A stretch of 26,624 nucleotides of DNA from DASYPQ01 sp041488095 (GTDB lineage: Bacteria > Planctomycetota > UBA1135 > GCA-002686595): positions 1-26,624 of the forward strand of contig JBGPOP010000048.1 in NCBI GenBank assembly GCA_041488095.1, in the 5' to 3' direction. This document shows positions 1 through 7,393 of the stretch, piece after piece. The translations under genes and the position numbers were made by a program. The notes beneath the pieces are model-generated. The model searched no databases. It was given only the letters and a program-made list of their open reading frames with translations, and was not told the origin of the DNA. Within the stretch, counting starts at the first letter, position 1, and each line of letters begins with the position of its first letter.

Positions 1-2
1 CC

Positions 3-31
3 TTCAAAGCGCATCTCGCGCTGAGTACAAT
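3..31 (+). promoter_or_regulatory. Candidate sigma-70 promoter
   Basis: TTCAAA (3-8) and TACAAT (26-31) are separated by 17 bases and match the consensus hexamers at 4/6 and 5/6. Transcription would start near position 38, leaving about 300 bases before the membrane-protein start at 346. The unit may therefore begin with something else that I do not recognise. Pattern match by eye only. Confidence 0.35.
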
Positions 32-345
32 CTGTCATCGCCGTCCGCCCTCGTTTGTGGGTTGGAGCTCGTGTAACCAACTCCACTTACGAACGAGGCG
101 ACGGCGTGTTGCTCACATGTCGTGAGAGATCCGGGCTAGCTACCCTCGCGCACCTCGCCGCGACTTCGATGGCGCAGCAGAGCCTCAGCTCGCGTTTGAT
201 GCCGATCACGGCGCCGATCCAGAATCTGGGCGTCTACCGCGTGGCGACGGGGACTTGGACGCGCAACGCGACGTTCGCCAACGATGTGGCTCGTGCCCGA
301 CCGGCGGATCGAATGCGCCACGACCGGGACTGAGACGGCGACGCG
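32..345. other. Leader or intergenic region, no confident gene
   Basis: This stretch lies between a candidate promoter and the membrane-protein start at 346. An open frame from a TTG at 55 to a stop at 333 (92 codons) has mixed codon use: poor third-position GC in the first third and better afterwards. Its product resembles nothing I recognise. It could be a small unknown gene, a decayed gene end or an untranslated leader. I do not call it as a CDS. Confidence 0.4.
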
Positions 346-1722
346 ATGGGCACGACCGCAGCTGCGAGGTTGCGCAACGTCCTCCTCGCGCTCGCCGTTG
401 CGGCGCCGATCGCGTCCTACTGGCTCCTCGTCGTCCGCTTCAGCGTGAACGTCCCAGTGTGGGACGACTATGACACCGTCCTCGCGTATCTCAATCGGCC
501 GCCCTCGGTGCGACTAGCGACTCTGCTCGAGCAGCACAACGAGCACAGGATCGCCTGGACGCGGATCGTCACGGAGGCGTGCAGCCTCCTGCCGCAGGGG
601 CTCGACTTCCGAGCCCTGATCTACATCGGGAACGCGGGACTCGTGCTCCTCTTCCTCGCGCTGTGCGGCGTGCTGTGGCGGCGCAGCGCGCCTGCGGTCC
701 TGTTCGTCCCGATCGCCCTCGTGATGTTCGCGCCGCAGTCGTGGGACAACATGAACTGGGCAACCGGCGCCTTGCAGAATCACTTCGGCCTCCTGTTCTC
801 GTTCCTGGCGCTGTGGTGCTGGAGCCGGCGACGCCCTTGGGCGTATTCACTCGCCTCGATTCTCGCCGTGGTAGCGACATACACGAGCGCAAGCGGGCTT
901 CTGATCCTCGTGACGGTCCTCGCGTGGGAGGCCGTCGGCGCCGGGACCTCGGCCGGCGCGCGCGATGAGGACGGAGCACCGCATTCGCGGCTGCGAGTGC
1001 TCGCGCTGTTGACGTTCACGATCGCCGTCGCGTGCCTGTACTTTCATGGGTACGAGCGGCCTTCGGTCCACCCGGCGATCGGTGCGACGCTCTCGCAGCC
1101 GATGCTCGTCGTGCGGTATGTCCTGACGCTCCTCGGGTCGCCGGCCGAACGGCTCGGCGCGAACGCCGTCCTCATCGCAGGCGCGGTGGAAGTGTCGTTC
1201 GTCACTTACCTCGCGTGGGAGCGGTACGACCGGCGCAACCCGGTCGTCTTCTGGTTCCTCGTCTTCCTCCTGATGAGCGCCGTGGCGATCGGCGTGGGAC
1301 GCGCCAGCTTCGGCGTGCAATATGCGCTCGAGTCGCGATACAGGGTCACGGCGATCGTCGCGATCGTGTTCGCGTTGGTCGCTGCGATCGAGATCCGCCC
1401 TTCGTTCTGGTCGAAGTGGTGGGTGACCGGTCTCGCCGTGCTCGCGGCGGCGACCTTCAACGTCGCTTCGGCCCGCGTTGCGCATCGGTATCTCTCTGCG
1501 AGGAGCGCGGCACTCACGACGGGGATCGTGGAGTGGCGGCGGACGGGCCGCGGTCTGAATCACCCGGACCAGGCGCTGGCCGGCACGATCTTGAAGCAGT
1601 CGATCGAGAATGGCACATACCACCCCCCCCCCCCGGCGGCAGGTGATGATGGGGCAGTGACCATGGTCGAGTCAGAGATGCACCTCAAGGCGGAGACGGC
1701 ACGGGCTCGAGCACGACCATGA
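346..1722 (+). CDS. Polytopic inner-membrane protein of unknown function (GT-C-like)
   Basis: A 458-residue protein with about ten hydrophobic segments. The first membrane segment is at about residues 10-30, followed by a periplasmic-looking loop with the motifs VWDDYD and EQHNEHRIAWTR, then a run of hydrophobic helices. Near residues 320-335 is a GRASFGVQYALESRY stretch. The combination of WDDY, HNEHRI and a late GR...SRY is, from memory, typical of a widespread family of uncharacterised membrane proteins that look like GT-C glycosyltransferases. I infer a possible role in surface polysaccharide synthesis but cannot show it. The ATG at 346 sits just before the first membrane helix. Near the end, 12 consecutive C residues encode Pro-rich sequence, and the roughly 30 residues after it look non-conserved. 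A one-base change in that tract would end the protein earlier, at 1646 or 1660. Confidence 0.75.
   Translation: MGTTAAARLRNVLLALAVAAPIASYWLLVVRFSVNVPVWDDYDTVLAYLNRPPSVRLATLLEQHNEHRIAWTRIVTEACSLLPQGLDFRALIYIGNAGLVLLFLALCGVLWRRSAPAVLFVPIALVMFAPQSWDNMNWATGALQNHFGLLFSFLALWCWSRRRPWAYSLASILAVVATYTSASGLLILVTVLAWEAVGAGTSAGARDEDGAPHSRLRVLALLTFTIAVACLYFHGYERPSVHPAIGATLSQPMLVVRYVLTLLGSPAERLGANAVLIAGAVEVSFVTYLAWERYDRRNPVVFWFLVFLLMSAVAIGVGRASFGVQYALESRYRVTAIVAIVFALVAAIEIRPSFWSKWWVTGLAVLAAATFNVASARVAHRYLSARSAALTTGIVEWRRTGRGLNHPDQALAGTILKQSIENGTYHPPPPAAGDDGAVTMVESEMHLKAETARARARP
1623..1634. repeat. Homopolymeric C tract (12 C)
   Basis: Twelve consecutive C residues lie inside the 3' end of the membrane-protein gene. 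With 12 C the frame continues to 1722. With 13 C it would stop at 1644-1646, and with 11 C at 1658-1660. Either change affects only the hydrophilic tail. The tract is a potential slippage site and also a common place for sequencing errors. Confidence 0.9.
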
Positions 1723-2316
1723 CGTGATCCGGCTTCAGGTCGTAGAGACCGCCGAAGATCGCGTCGAGGGCGGTGGCTGATCCAGCGGGGAAAGCTGCCG
1801 CGCGGCCTGCTCTCGAAGATAGCCGTGCTGCTGTGGCTTCCTGACGCGCCAGCGGTGGTCGGCGAGGTCGCGCACGGGCACATCTCGTCGCAAGTGGTCC
1901 AGGGTCGGGGCCCGAGAGATGCCCCTGCAGAATGCGACTAGGTGCGCCCGCCTGGTCCGGGCGTGGCACATACTCGACTGCGTGCACGTGCGAACGAGCC
2001 GAGGAGGTCGCACGGCGGCCGAGCCTGACACGATCCTGCCTCGCGCGCAGGATCTGGTGTGCCGTGATTGCGTCTACGAGGCGGCCTGCGTGAACATCGA
2101 ACGCGGCCTGCGCGTCGCACCGAACGCCCGCGCGCGTCGCCGTGCTGTACGCGAGGCGATCCTGGCGACGCTCGAACGATTCGGCTTGGTTAGATGGACA
2201 CGAGAATCATGGCCCTCAGCCCGACCGAAAACGGAAGGAATTCCGGCACCACTACAAGGCTGGCTTCGTGATTTAGGCACTGTGATCGCCGGCCGATCCA
2301 TCGAACGCGTCTGACC
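1723..2316. other. About 600 bp with no confident gene; possible decayed coding sequence
   Basis: The region lies between the membrane-protein gene and the convergent propeller-protein gene. On the plus strand a frame from 1919 to 2314 (131 codons) has good third-position GC in its middle, with a CRDCVYEAAC patch, but the codon use breaks down at both ends. On the minus strand, two overlapping frames within about 1690-2030 each contain short protein-like stretches, as expected of a frameshifted relic. None of these resembles a family I can name. AT content rises near 2200-2290. I interpret this as degraded sequence or a small unknown gene. Confidence 0.4.
1919..2314 (+). CDS. Doubtful small ORF with Cys motif, unknown
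   Basis: An open frame of 131 codons from an ATG at 1919. The middle third is rich in Arg and Ala and contains C-x2-C-x5-C (CRDCVYEAAC), followed by a helical, basic segment ending near LERFGLVRW. Codons in the first 25 and last 40 positions lose the GC-ending bias of neighbouring genes, including several A- and T-ending codons. No clear ribosome binding site precedes the start. It faces the end of the minus-strand propeller gene, stopping three bases short of it. It could be a real small protein, a relic, or chance. I do not recognise it. Confidence 0.2.
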   Translation: MPLQNATRCARLVRAWHILDCVHVRTSRGGRTAAEPDTILPRAQDLVCRDCVYEAACVNIERGLRVAPNARARRRAVREAILATLERFGLVRWTRESWPSARPKTEGIPAPLQGWLRDLGTVIAGRSIERV

Positions 2317-4284
2317 TCAGCGCGCGCGCAGGATCCACAGCGACTGCTCTCCCGCCACGAACACCCGGTCGCCGCGCGCGGCGATCGCGCCCTCGGGGCT
2401 CTCCTCCCGGCCCGGCAAGCGCTCCGTGTCGAGGAGATAGAGCTCGCGCGACAGGTCGAAAAGATAGACCGCCCGGTCGCTCGCCACGATCGCGCGCGAA
2501 GCCGAGGCGAGGCCTCCGCCCGAGAAGTCCTCGCCGAGCGGCAGAGGCACCGAGTCCGCGCGCGCGCCCGAGATGGGCGAGAGGCGCGCGAGCGTCGCCC
2601 GACCTCCGGCCTCCGACAGCGCGAGGACCTGCTCGCGGTCCGCGCCGATCGTCTCCACCTCGTCGCCGATCTCGCGCGGGGGGAGGACGAAGGGTCCGCC
2701 CGCCTCCTCGCTCGCGTCCGCGCGCAGGAAGTACAGGCGGTCGGAATCGGAGGGCGCCCACAGGAGCGAGGTCTCCTCTCCTTTTTCGAACGTGCGTGCG
2801 AAGAACGGCGCGCAGGGATTCCAGGCGCGCGAGCCCTCGGGCGCGCGGCGACACTTCACGCTCGCGAGGATCCTCCCGTCGCAGACGTCGAGCATCACGC
2901 CGGCGCCGATCCCCGTCCCGGCGAAGACGCGTCCCTCGCCGATGGCGAGCGGCTCGGCCGGCCGCGCGATTCCTCGCGCTCCCCGCAGCCGCGCCTTCCC
3001 GCTCGCGCCGATCGCGATCGAGCGCTTCCAGCGCGGCAGGCCGCTCTCGAGCTCGAGCGCGAGGCACCACGCGTGCACCACCGTCTCGTCGACGGTCGGC
3101 CTCTCCTCGCCCTCCGCGAGCCACTGGCGCGCCTGGACGACGACCGCTCCGCCGAGGATCTCCGGCCCGGGCTCGAACTCCCACAGCCCCGGACCGAGCA
3201 CGTCCGCGAGTTGCCGCGCGCCGGCCTCGTCGCCGTGGAAGCCCGCGTCGGAGTAGGCCCAGCTCAGGCGCGGCTCGGTCGCGCCCGAGCCCGCGTCGAC
3301 GAGCAGCAGCGCGTTGCCGCGCGTTCCGACGGCACGGCCCGCGACGAGCGCGATCAGCTGGCCCTCGCTCGCCGGGGAAAGCGGCCAGCGCTCGCCCTTC
3401 TCCGCGAAGGGCGGCAGCCAGCTCCATCCGAACTCGCGCGCGAGGCCCGGCAGCGGAACGCTCCGCGCCTTCCCGTCGGCGCCGATGACGTGCAGGCTGT
3501 CGGCTCCCTGGACGCACGCGCGGCCGTCGCGAAGCAGGGCGATCCCCGGCTGGACGCCGCGGCGCGAAGGCTCGGAGGAGGTCAGCGCGACTTGGGTTTC
3601 GATCTCGAGTCGGGACGCGCTGCGCCAGGGCTCGCCCGGATCCTCTCTCGGCGCAGGAGGCAAGGCCGCCGCGCGCCGCTCGATCGCCGCGCAGAGGTCG
3701 CGGTCCTTCGGATCGGCGTGCGCCCGCGCTCGCTCGAGCCACGTCGCGGCGGCGAGCGCGTCGCCGGCCTCGTGCTCGAGGTCGGAGAGCGCGAGCGCGG
3801 ATCGCGCCGCGGCGCGCGTCAGCGGGAATCCGTGCTCGATCCGCGCCAGCGCCACAGGGTCCCAACCGGCGGAAGCGAGCGCGGCCGCCGCGACGGGGTC
3901 GAAGCGCGCACGCCAGGCCGCCGCAACCTCCGCGTCGGCCGCGCGCAGCCGGCGCATGACCGCGCGCTCGACCGCCTCCGTGCCCCTGGATGTCGGAGCG
4001 CAGTCGCCGCTCTCGCTCTCCGAGAGCGCGCGCCGCCAGGCTTCGAACGACGCCGTTCGATCAACGGGATCCCTGGCGACAGGACCCTTGGCGCCGAGAC
4101 TCTTCGTCAGGGCTTCGTCGCCTTCGGCGAGCGCCCGCGCGGCCCGGTCCGACGTCGGCAGGAAGACGTCGTTCCCGAGCGGTCCCTCGCCCTGCGTCGA
4201 CTGCGCTCCGGCGCGCTCGACCGGCGCAAAAAATCCCAGCCGCGCGACGGCGAGCAGCGCGCACGCCCAGCCCGGCCCGTGCAC
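2317..4284 (-). CDS. Exported propeller-type (PQQ-like) protein
   Basis: A 655-residue protein starting at a GTG nine bases after the stop of the DivIC-like gene. The N-terminus has a short hydrophobic stretch (ACALLAVARLGFFAP) and an AGAQ cleavage-like site, consistent with a Sec signal peptide. Residues about 40-210 are Ala/Arg/Glu-rich and helical, possibly repeat-like. From about 215 onward, regularly spaced segments such as LLVDAGSG, LALELESGLPRW, RLYFLRAD, AVYLFDLSRELYLLDTE and QSLWILRAR recall the blades of PQQ-like or WD-type beta-propellers. No heme or catalytic motif is visible, so I infer a periplasmic or envelope scaffold or sensor rather than a dehydrogenase. It is the third gene of an apparent eno operon. 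The exact family is uncertain. Confidence 0.7.
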   Translation of the reverse strand: MHGPGWACALLAVARLGFFAPVERAGAQSTQGEGPLGNDVFLPTSDRAARALAEGDEALTKSLGAKGPVARDPVDRTASFEAWRRALSESESGDCAPTSRGTEAVERAVMRRLRAADAEVAAAWRARFDPVAAAALASAGWDPVALARIEHGFPLTRAAARSALALSDLEHEAGDALAAATWLERARAHADPKDRDLCAAIERRAAALPPAPREDPGEPWRSASRLEIETQVALTSSEPSRRGVQPGIALLRDGRACVQGADSLHVIGADGKARSVPLPGLAREFGWSWLPPFAEKGERWPLSPASEGQLIALVAGRAVGTRGNALLLVDAGSGATEPRLSWAYSDAGFHGDEAGARQLADVLGPGLWEFEPGPEILGGAVVVQARQWLAEGEERPTVDETVVHAWCLALELESGLPRWKRSIAIGASGKARLRGARGIARPAEPLAIGEGRVFAGTGIGAGVMLDVCDGRILASVKCRRAPEGSRAWNPCAPFFARTFEKGEETSLLWAPSDSDRLYFLRADASEEAGGPFVLPPREIGDEVETIGADREQVLALSEAGGRATLARLSPISGARADSVPLPLGEDFSGGGLASASRAIVASDRAVYLFDLSRELYLLDTERLPGREESPEGAIAARGDRVFVAGEQSLWILRAR

Positions 4285-4293
4285 GGCGGCGCG

Positions 4294-4578
4294 CTACTTC
4301 TGCGCCAGGAGCGGGGCGTGCAGTCGCATCCGCCTCTGCCGCTCGACGTAGATCGGGTCGCTGCGCGCGCGCAGGCTCGTCGCGATCGCGTCGCGCAGCG
4401 CGAGATCGCGCGCATGCCGCGCCTCCATCATCGCTTGCGCTTCCGCGAGTCGCCGGCTCTCGCACACGGCCGGGCGCAGGCCCAGGAACGAGATCTGGGC
4501 GAACAGGACCATGCACACCGCGACCGGGGTCCAGTGCAGGAGACGCGAGAGCGCCGGGATCCGATCCGAGGTGTCCAT
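4294..4578 (-). CDS. Septum formation initiator (DivIC/FtsB-like)
   Basis: A small protein of 94 residues with a cytoplasmic N-terminus, one transmembrane helix at about residues 15-33 (WTPVAVCMVLFAQISFLGL), and a charged helix likely to form a coiled coil (about 38-70). It ends with DPIYVERQRRMRL, which matches the D-P-x-Y/I-[VI]-E-x-x-A/R-R closing motif of the DivIC/FtsB family. In other bacteria these proteins bridge FtsL and FtsQ in the divisome. Size, topology and position support the call: in many bacteria ftsB/divIC lies directly downstream of eno, and here the eno stop and this ATG are one base apart. Sequence identity is low in this family, so the call rests on architecture and synteny. 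Confidence 0.75.
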   Translation of the reverse strand: MDTSDRIPALSRLLHWTPVAVCMVLFAQISFLGLRPAVCESRRLAEAQAMMEARHARDLALRDAIATSLRARSDPIYVERQRRMRLHAPLLAQK

Positions 4579-4579
4579 G

Positions 4580-5860
4580 TCAGGCCAGGTCGAGCGCGGC
4601 GTAGCGCGCCTCCGCCCCGAGATCCTCCTCGATCCGGAGCAGCCGGTTGTACTTCGCCACGCGGTCGATCCGGCACGGCGCGCCGGTCTTGATCTGGCCC
4701 GCCGACGTCGCGACGGCGAGGTCGGCGATGGTCGTGTCCTCGGTCTCTCCCGAGCGGTGGCTGACGACGCAGCGGTAGCCGTTCTGGTGCGCCATGCGGA
4801 TCGTCGCGAGCGTCTCGGTGAGCGTGCCGATCTGGTTCACCTTGATCAAGATGGCGTTGGCGGCCTTCTTCGCGATCCCGTCCGCGAGGCGGGCCGTGCT
4901 CGTGACGAACAGATCGTCCCCGACGATCTGCAGGCGGCTCCGGCCCCCGTCCCGACCGGAAAAAGCCGCGGTCAAAGCCGTCCAGCCCTCCCAGTCGTCC
5001 TCGGCGAGACCGTCCTCCAGGCTGAAGACCGGGTAGCGCTCGGCCAGGTGCTCGTACCAGGCGATCATCTCGGCCGCGGTCTTCTTCTTGCCCTCGATCT
5101 CGTAGCGACCCCCCTCCAGGAGCTCGTTCGCCGCGGCGTCGATCGCGATCCGGACGTCCTTCCCCGGCGCGAGGCCGGCCTTCTCCGCCGCGGTCAGGAT
5201 CAGCTCGACGGCCTGCTCGTTCGAGGACAGGTTCGGCGCGAAACCGCCCTCGTCGCCGACCGCGGTCGCGAGGCCGCGCTCCTGGCACACCGCCTTCAGC
5301 GCGTGGTACGTCTCCACGCCCATCCGCAGGCCCTCGGCGAAGGTCCTGGCGCCGAACGGCATCACCATGAACTCCTGCAGGTCGACGTTGTTGTCCGCGT
5401 GCACGCCCCCGTTGAGGATGTTCATCATCGGGACCGGCAGGAGGTTCGCCGAGGCGCCGCCGAGGTAGCGGTAGAGCGGCAGGCCGCACTCCTCGGCCGC
5501 CGCCTTGGCGACCGCGAGCGAGACGCCCAGGATCGCGTTGGCTCCCAGGCGCTTCTTGTTGGGCGTCCCGTCGAGCGTGATCATCGCGCGGTCGAGCCCG
5601 GCCTGGTCCAGGCCGTCGAGGCCCGCGACCTCGCGCGCGATCTCGCCGTCGACGTGCTCGACCGCCTTGCGGACGCCCTTGCCGCCGTACCGCTTGCCGC
5701 CGTCGCGCAGCTCGTGCGCCTCGTGCGCGCCGGTGCTCGCGCCCGAAGGGACCGCCGCCGTCCCGGCCGCGCCGCTCTCGAGCAGCACCTCGACCTCGAC
5801 GGTGGGGTTGCCGCGGCTGTCGAGGATCTCCCGCCCCTGGACGTGGACGATGGCGCTCAT
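4580..5860 (-). CDS. eno: Enolase (phosphopyruvate hydratase)
   Basis: Converts 2-phosphoglycerate to phosphoenolpyruvate in glycolysis; a cytoplasmic Mg-dependent enzyme. The 426-residue length is normal for the family. Clear signatures in order: REILDSRGNPTVEVEV and PSGASTG near the N-terminus, GANAILGVSLAVAKA, GDEGGFAPN (catalytic Glu), a conserved Asp in RIAIDAAANELLEGG, the SLEDGLAEDDWEGW and VGDDLFVT metal ligands, the signature ILIKVNQIGTLTE with the catalytic Lys, and SHRSGETEDTTIADLAV followed by IKTGAP. The ATG at 5860 gives the typical N-terminus. It is the first gene of a minus-strand set with the DivIC-like and propeller genes, and is divergent from pssA. A candidate promoter lies immediately upstream at 5870-5898. 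Confidence 0.98.
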   Translation of the reverse strand: MSAIVHVQGREILDSRGNPTVEVEVLLESGAAGTAAVPSGASTGAHEAHELRDGGKRYGGKGVRKAVEHVDGEIAREVAGLDGLDQAGLDRAMITLDGTPNKKRLGANAILGVSLAVAKAAAEECGLPLYRYLGGASANLLPVPMMNILNGGVHADNNVDLQEFMVMPFGARTFAEGLRMGVETYHALKAVCQERGLATAVGDEGGFAPNLSSNEQAVELILTAAEKAGLAPGKDVRIAIDAAANELLEGGRYEIEGKKKTAAEMIAWYEHLAERYPVFSLEDGLAEDDWEGWTALTAAFSGRDGGRSRLQIVGDDLFVTSTARLADGIAKKAANAILIKVNQIGTLTETLATIRMAHQNGYRCVVSHRSGETEDTTIADLAVATSAGQIKTGAPCRIDRVAKYNRLLRIEEDLGAEARYAALDLA

Positions 5861-5869
5861 CGCGCTGGG

Positions 5870-5898
5870 ATCCTACGGGCCGGGGGGTGGAGTGGGAA
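5870..5898 (-). promoter_or_regulatory. Candidate eno promoter, near-leaderless
   Basis: On the minus strand TTCCCA (5898-5893) and TAGGAT (5875-5870) are 17 bases apart, each matching 4/6 of the sigma-70 consensus. The -10 hexamer ends only nine bases before the eno ATG, so the 5' untranslated region would be a few bases at most. Found by eye and not tested. Confidence 0.35.
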
Positions 5899-5967
5899 TG
5901 GGCCAGATTCGGGGTATCCTGAGACGCCCGCGGGCGCGGCTGCGGAATCCTCGGCCGGGAACACGCC

Positions 5968-6873
5968 TTGAGAAGGATCCACCTCCTCCCGAACCTCCTG
6001 ACCCTCGCGAACTCCTTCTGCGGGCTGCTCGCCCTCTACAAGGGGATCGATGCGCTGGCCTTCTCCCGCGCCGAGGGACCGGACTTCTACAGCAAGATCG
6101 CCACCGCCTGCTGGCTAGTCTTCCTGGGGATGCTCTTCGACGCGGTCGACGGGAAGGTGGCGCGGATGGTCGGCGGGGCCTCGAGCTTCGGGGCGCAGCT
6201 CGACTCGTTCTCCGACATGATCACGTTCGGGCTCGCGCCGGCGATGCTCGTCAAGGTGCTCATCGAGCACGAGGGTCCGCTCTACGACTACACCGTGAAC
6301 CCGCGCCTGCACTTCATCGCCGCGGCGGTCTTCAGCGTGATGGCGATCCTGCGCCTGGCGCGCTTCAACCTCGAGACCGAGCCGGACGAGTCGGCGCACG
6401 TCGAGTTCAAGGGCCTGCCCTCGCCCGCGGCGGCCGGCGCGGTGTGCGCGACCCTGCTCATGTACCTGTCGCTGCGGAACCCGGCCATCGAGCGCTCCGA
6501 CGGCACGCTGACCCCTCTCGGCGCGATCCTGCGCTGGTTCCCTCAGATCGACCGGAGCCCGTTCCTGTTCTGGTTCCTGCCGGTCCTGGCGCTCATGCTG
6601 CCGCTGCTCGGCCTCTTGATGGTCAGCCGCCTGCGCTACGTGCACATGTTCTCGGCCCTGACCGGGCGGGGTCAGTTCCTGACGCTCGTCGGCGTCGTGT
6701 TCAGCGCGTTCTGCCTGTTCGTCGCGCCCGTGCTGGCGGTCTTCGTCGTCTTCAACGGCTACGTCCTCGCCGGCCTGGCGCGCGCGCTGCGGCATGGTCG
6801 GCCGAGCGGACCCCACGGGCCCCACGGGTCCGTGGAGCCGCTCTCCACGTTCCACGACATGGATGCGCGCTGA
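5968..6873 (+). CDS. pssA: CDP-diacylglycerol-serine O-phosphatidyltransferase
   Basis: Transfers a phosphatidyl group from CDP-diacylglycerol to L-serine, making phosphatidylserine, the precursor of phosphatidylethanolamine. It is an inner-membrane enzyme. The N-terminus RRIHLLPNLLTLANSFCGLLA is the usual start of this family, supporting the TTG start at 5968. The CDP-alcohol phosphotransferase motif appears as DAVDGKVARM followed by GASSFGAQLDSFSDMITFG (D-G-x2-A-R-x8-G-x3-D-x3-D), at about residues 58-90. Several membrane helices follow (MAILRLARFNLE, FLFWFLPVLALMLPLLGLLMV, LVGVVFSAFCLFVAPVLAVFVV). At 301 residues it is slightly longer than many homologues, with a hydrophilic tail. folK starts 16 bases after its stop, suggesting co-transcription. 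Confidence 0.93.
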   Translation: MRRIHLLPNLLTLANSFCGLLALYKGIDALAFSRAEGPDFYSKIATACWLVFLGMLFDAVDGKVARMVGGASSFGAQLDSFSDMITFGLAPAMLVKVLIEHEGPLYDYTVNPRLHFIAAAVFSVMAILRLARFNLETEPDESAHVEFKGLPSPAAAGAVCATLLMYLSLRNPAIERSDGTLTPLGAILRWFPQIDRSPFLFWFLPVLALMLPLLGLLMVSRLRYVHMFSALTGRGQFLTLVGVVFSAFCLFVAPVLAVFVVFNGYVLAGLARALRHGRPSGPHGPHGSVEPLSTFHDMDAR

Positions 6874-6889
6874 GGCGGACGGACCCTCC

Positions 6890-7393
6890 ATGGAGCAGCC
6901 TCGAACCCGGACGAAGCCCCGCCAGCGTGCCGCCGTCGCGCTCGGCAGCAACCTCGGCGACCGTGCGCGGCACCTCGGCCTCGCCGTGGACGAGATCCGC
7001 GCGATCGCGGGGGTACGCGTCCTCGCCGTCTCGGACTGGATCGAGACCGATCCCGTCGGCGGACCCGCCGGCCAGTCGCGCTACATGAACGGCGCTCTCC
7101 TGCTCGAGACCACGCTCTCCGCGCGCGAGCTGCTCGAGGCGCTGCTCGCGATCGAGCGCGCGCACCGGCGCGAGCGCCGGCCGGGGCAGCGCGATCTGCC
7201 GCGCACGCTGGACCTCGACCTCCTCCTCTTCGGCGACGAGCGCATCGACGAGCCGGGCCTCACGGTCCCGCACCCGCGCCTCGAGGACCGATCGTTCGTC
7301 CTCGCGCCGCTCGCGCAGCTCGCCCCCGATCTCGTGCTCGCCTCCGGGCGCACGGCCCGGCAGAGGCTCGCCGAGGTTTCGCGATGCCCGTGA
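6890..7393 (+). CDS. folK: HPPK, folate biosynthesis pyrophosphokinase
   Basis: 6-hydroxymethyl-7,8-dihydropterin pyrophosphokinase transfers pyrophosphate from ATP to the pterin, just before dihydropteroate synthase in folate synthesis. About 167 residues from the ATG at 6890, a normal length. Motifs: VALGSNLGDRARHL near the N-terminus, DPVGGPAGQSRYMNGALLLET, and RRERRPGQRDLPRTLDLDLLLFGD (split here as the family's R-x-RTLDLDLLLFGD core), then LTVPHPRLEDRSFVLAPLAQL. The frame is open further upstream inside pssA, but the start at 6890 places the conserved ALGSNLG about 15 codons in and avoids overlap. Its 3' end overlaps panC by ten bases, indicating a tight operon. Confidence 0.93.
   Translation: MEQPRTRTKPRQRAAVALGSNLGDRARHLGLAVDEIRAIAGVRVLAVSDWIETDPVGGPAGQSRYMNGALLLETTLSARELLEALLAIERAHRRERRPGQRDLPRTLDLDLLLFGDERIDEPGLTVPHPRLEDRSFVLAPLAQLAPDLVLASGRTARQRLAEVSRCP

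Noticed and set aside
3073..4692. A 539-codon plus-strand frame opposite the propeller gene, DivIC-like gene and part of eno
   Set aside because: Arg/Ala-rich low-complexity product; it overlaps eno's conserved end on the opposite strand.
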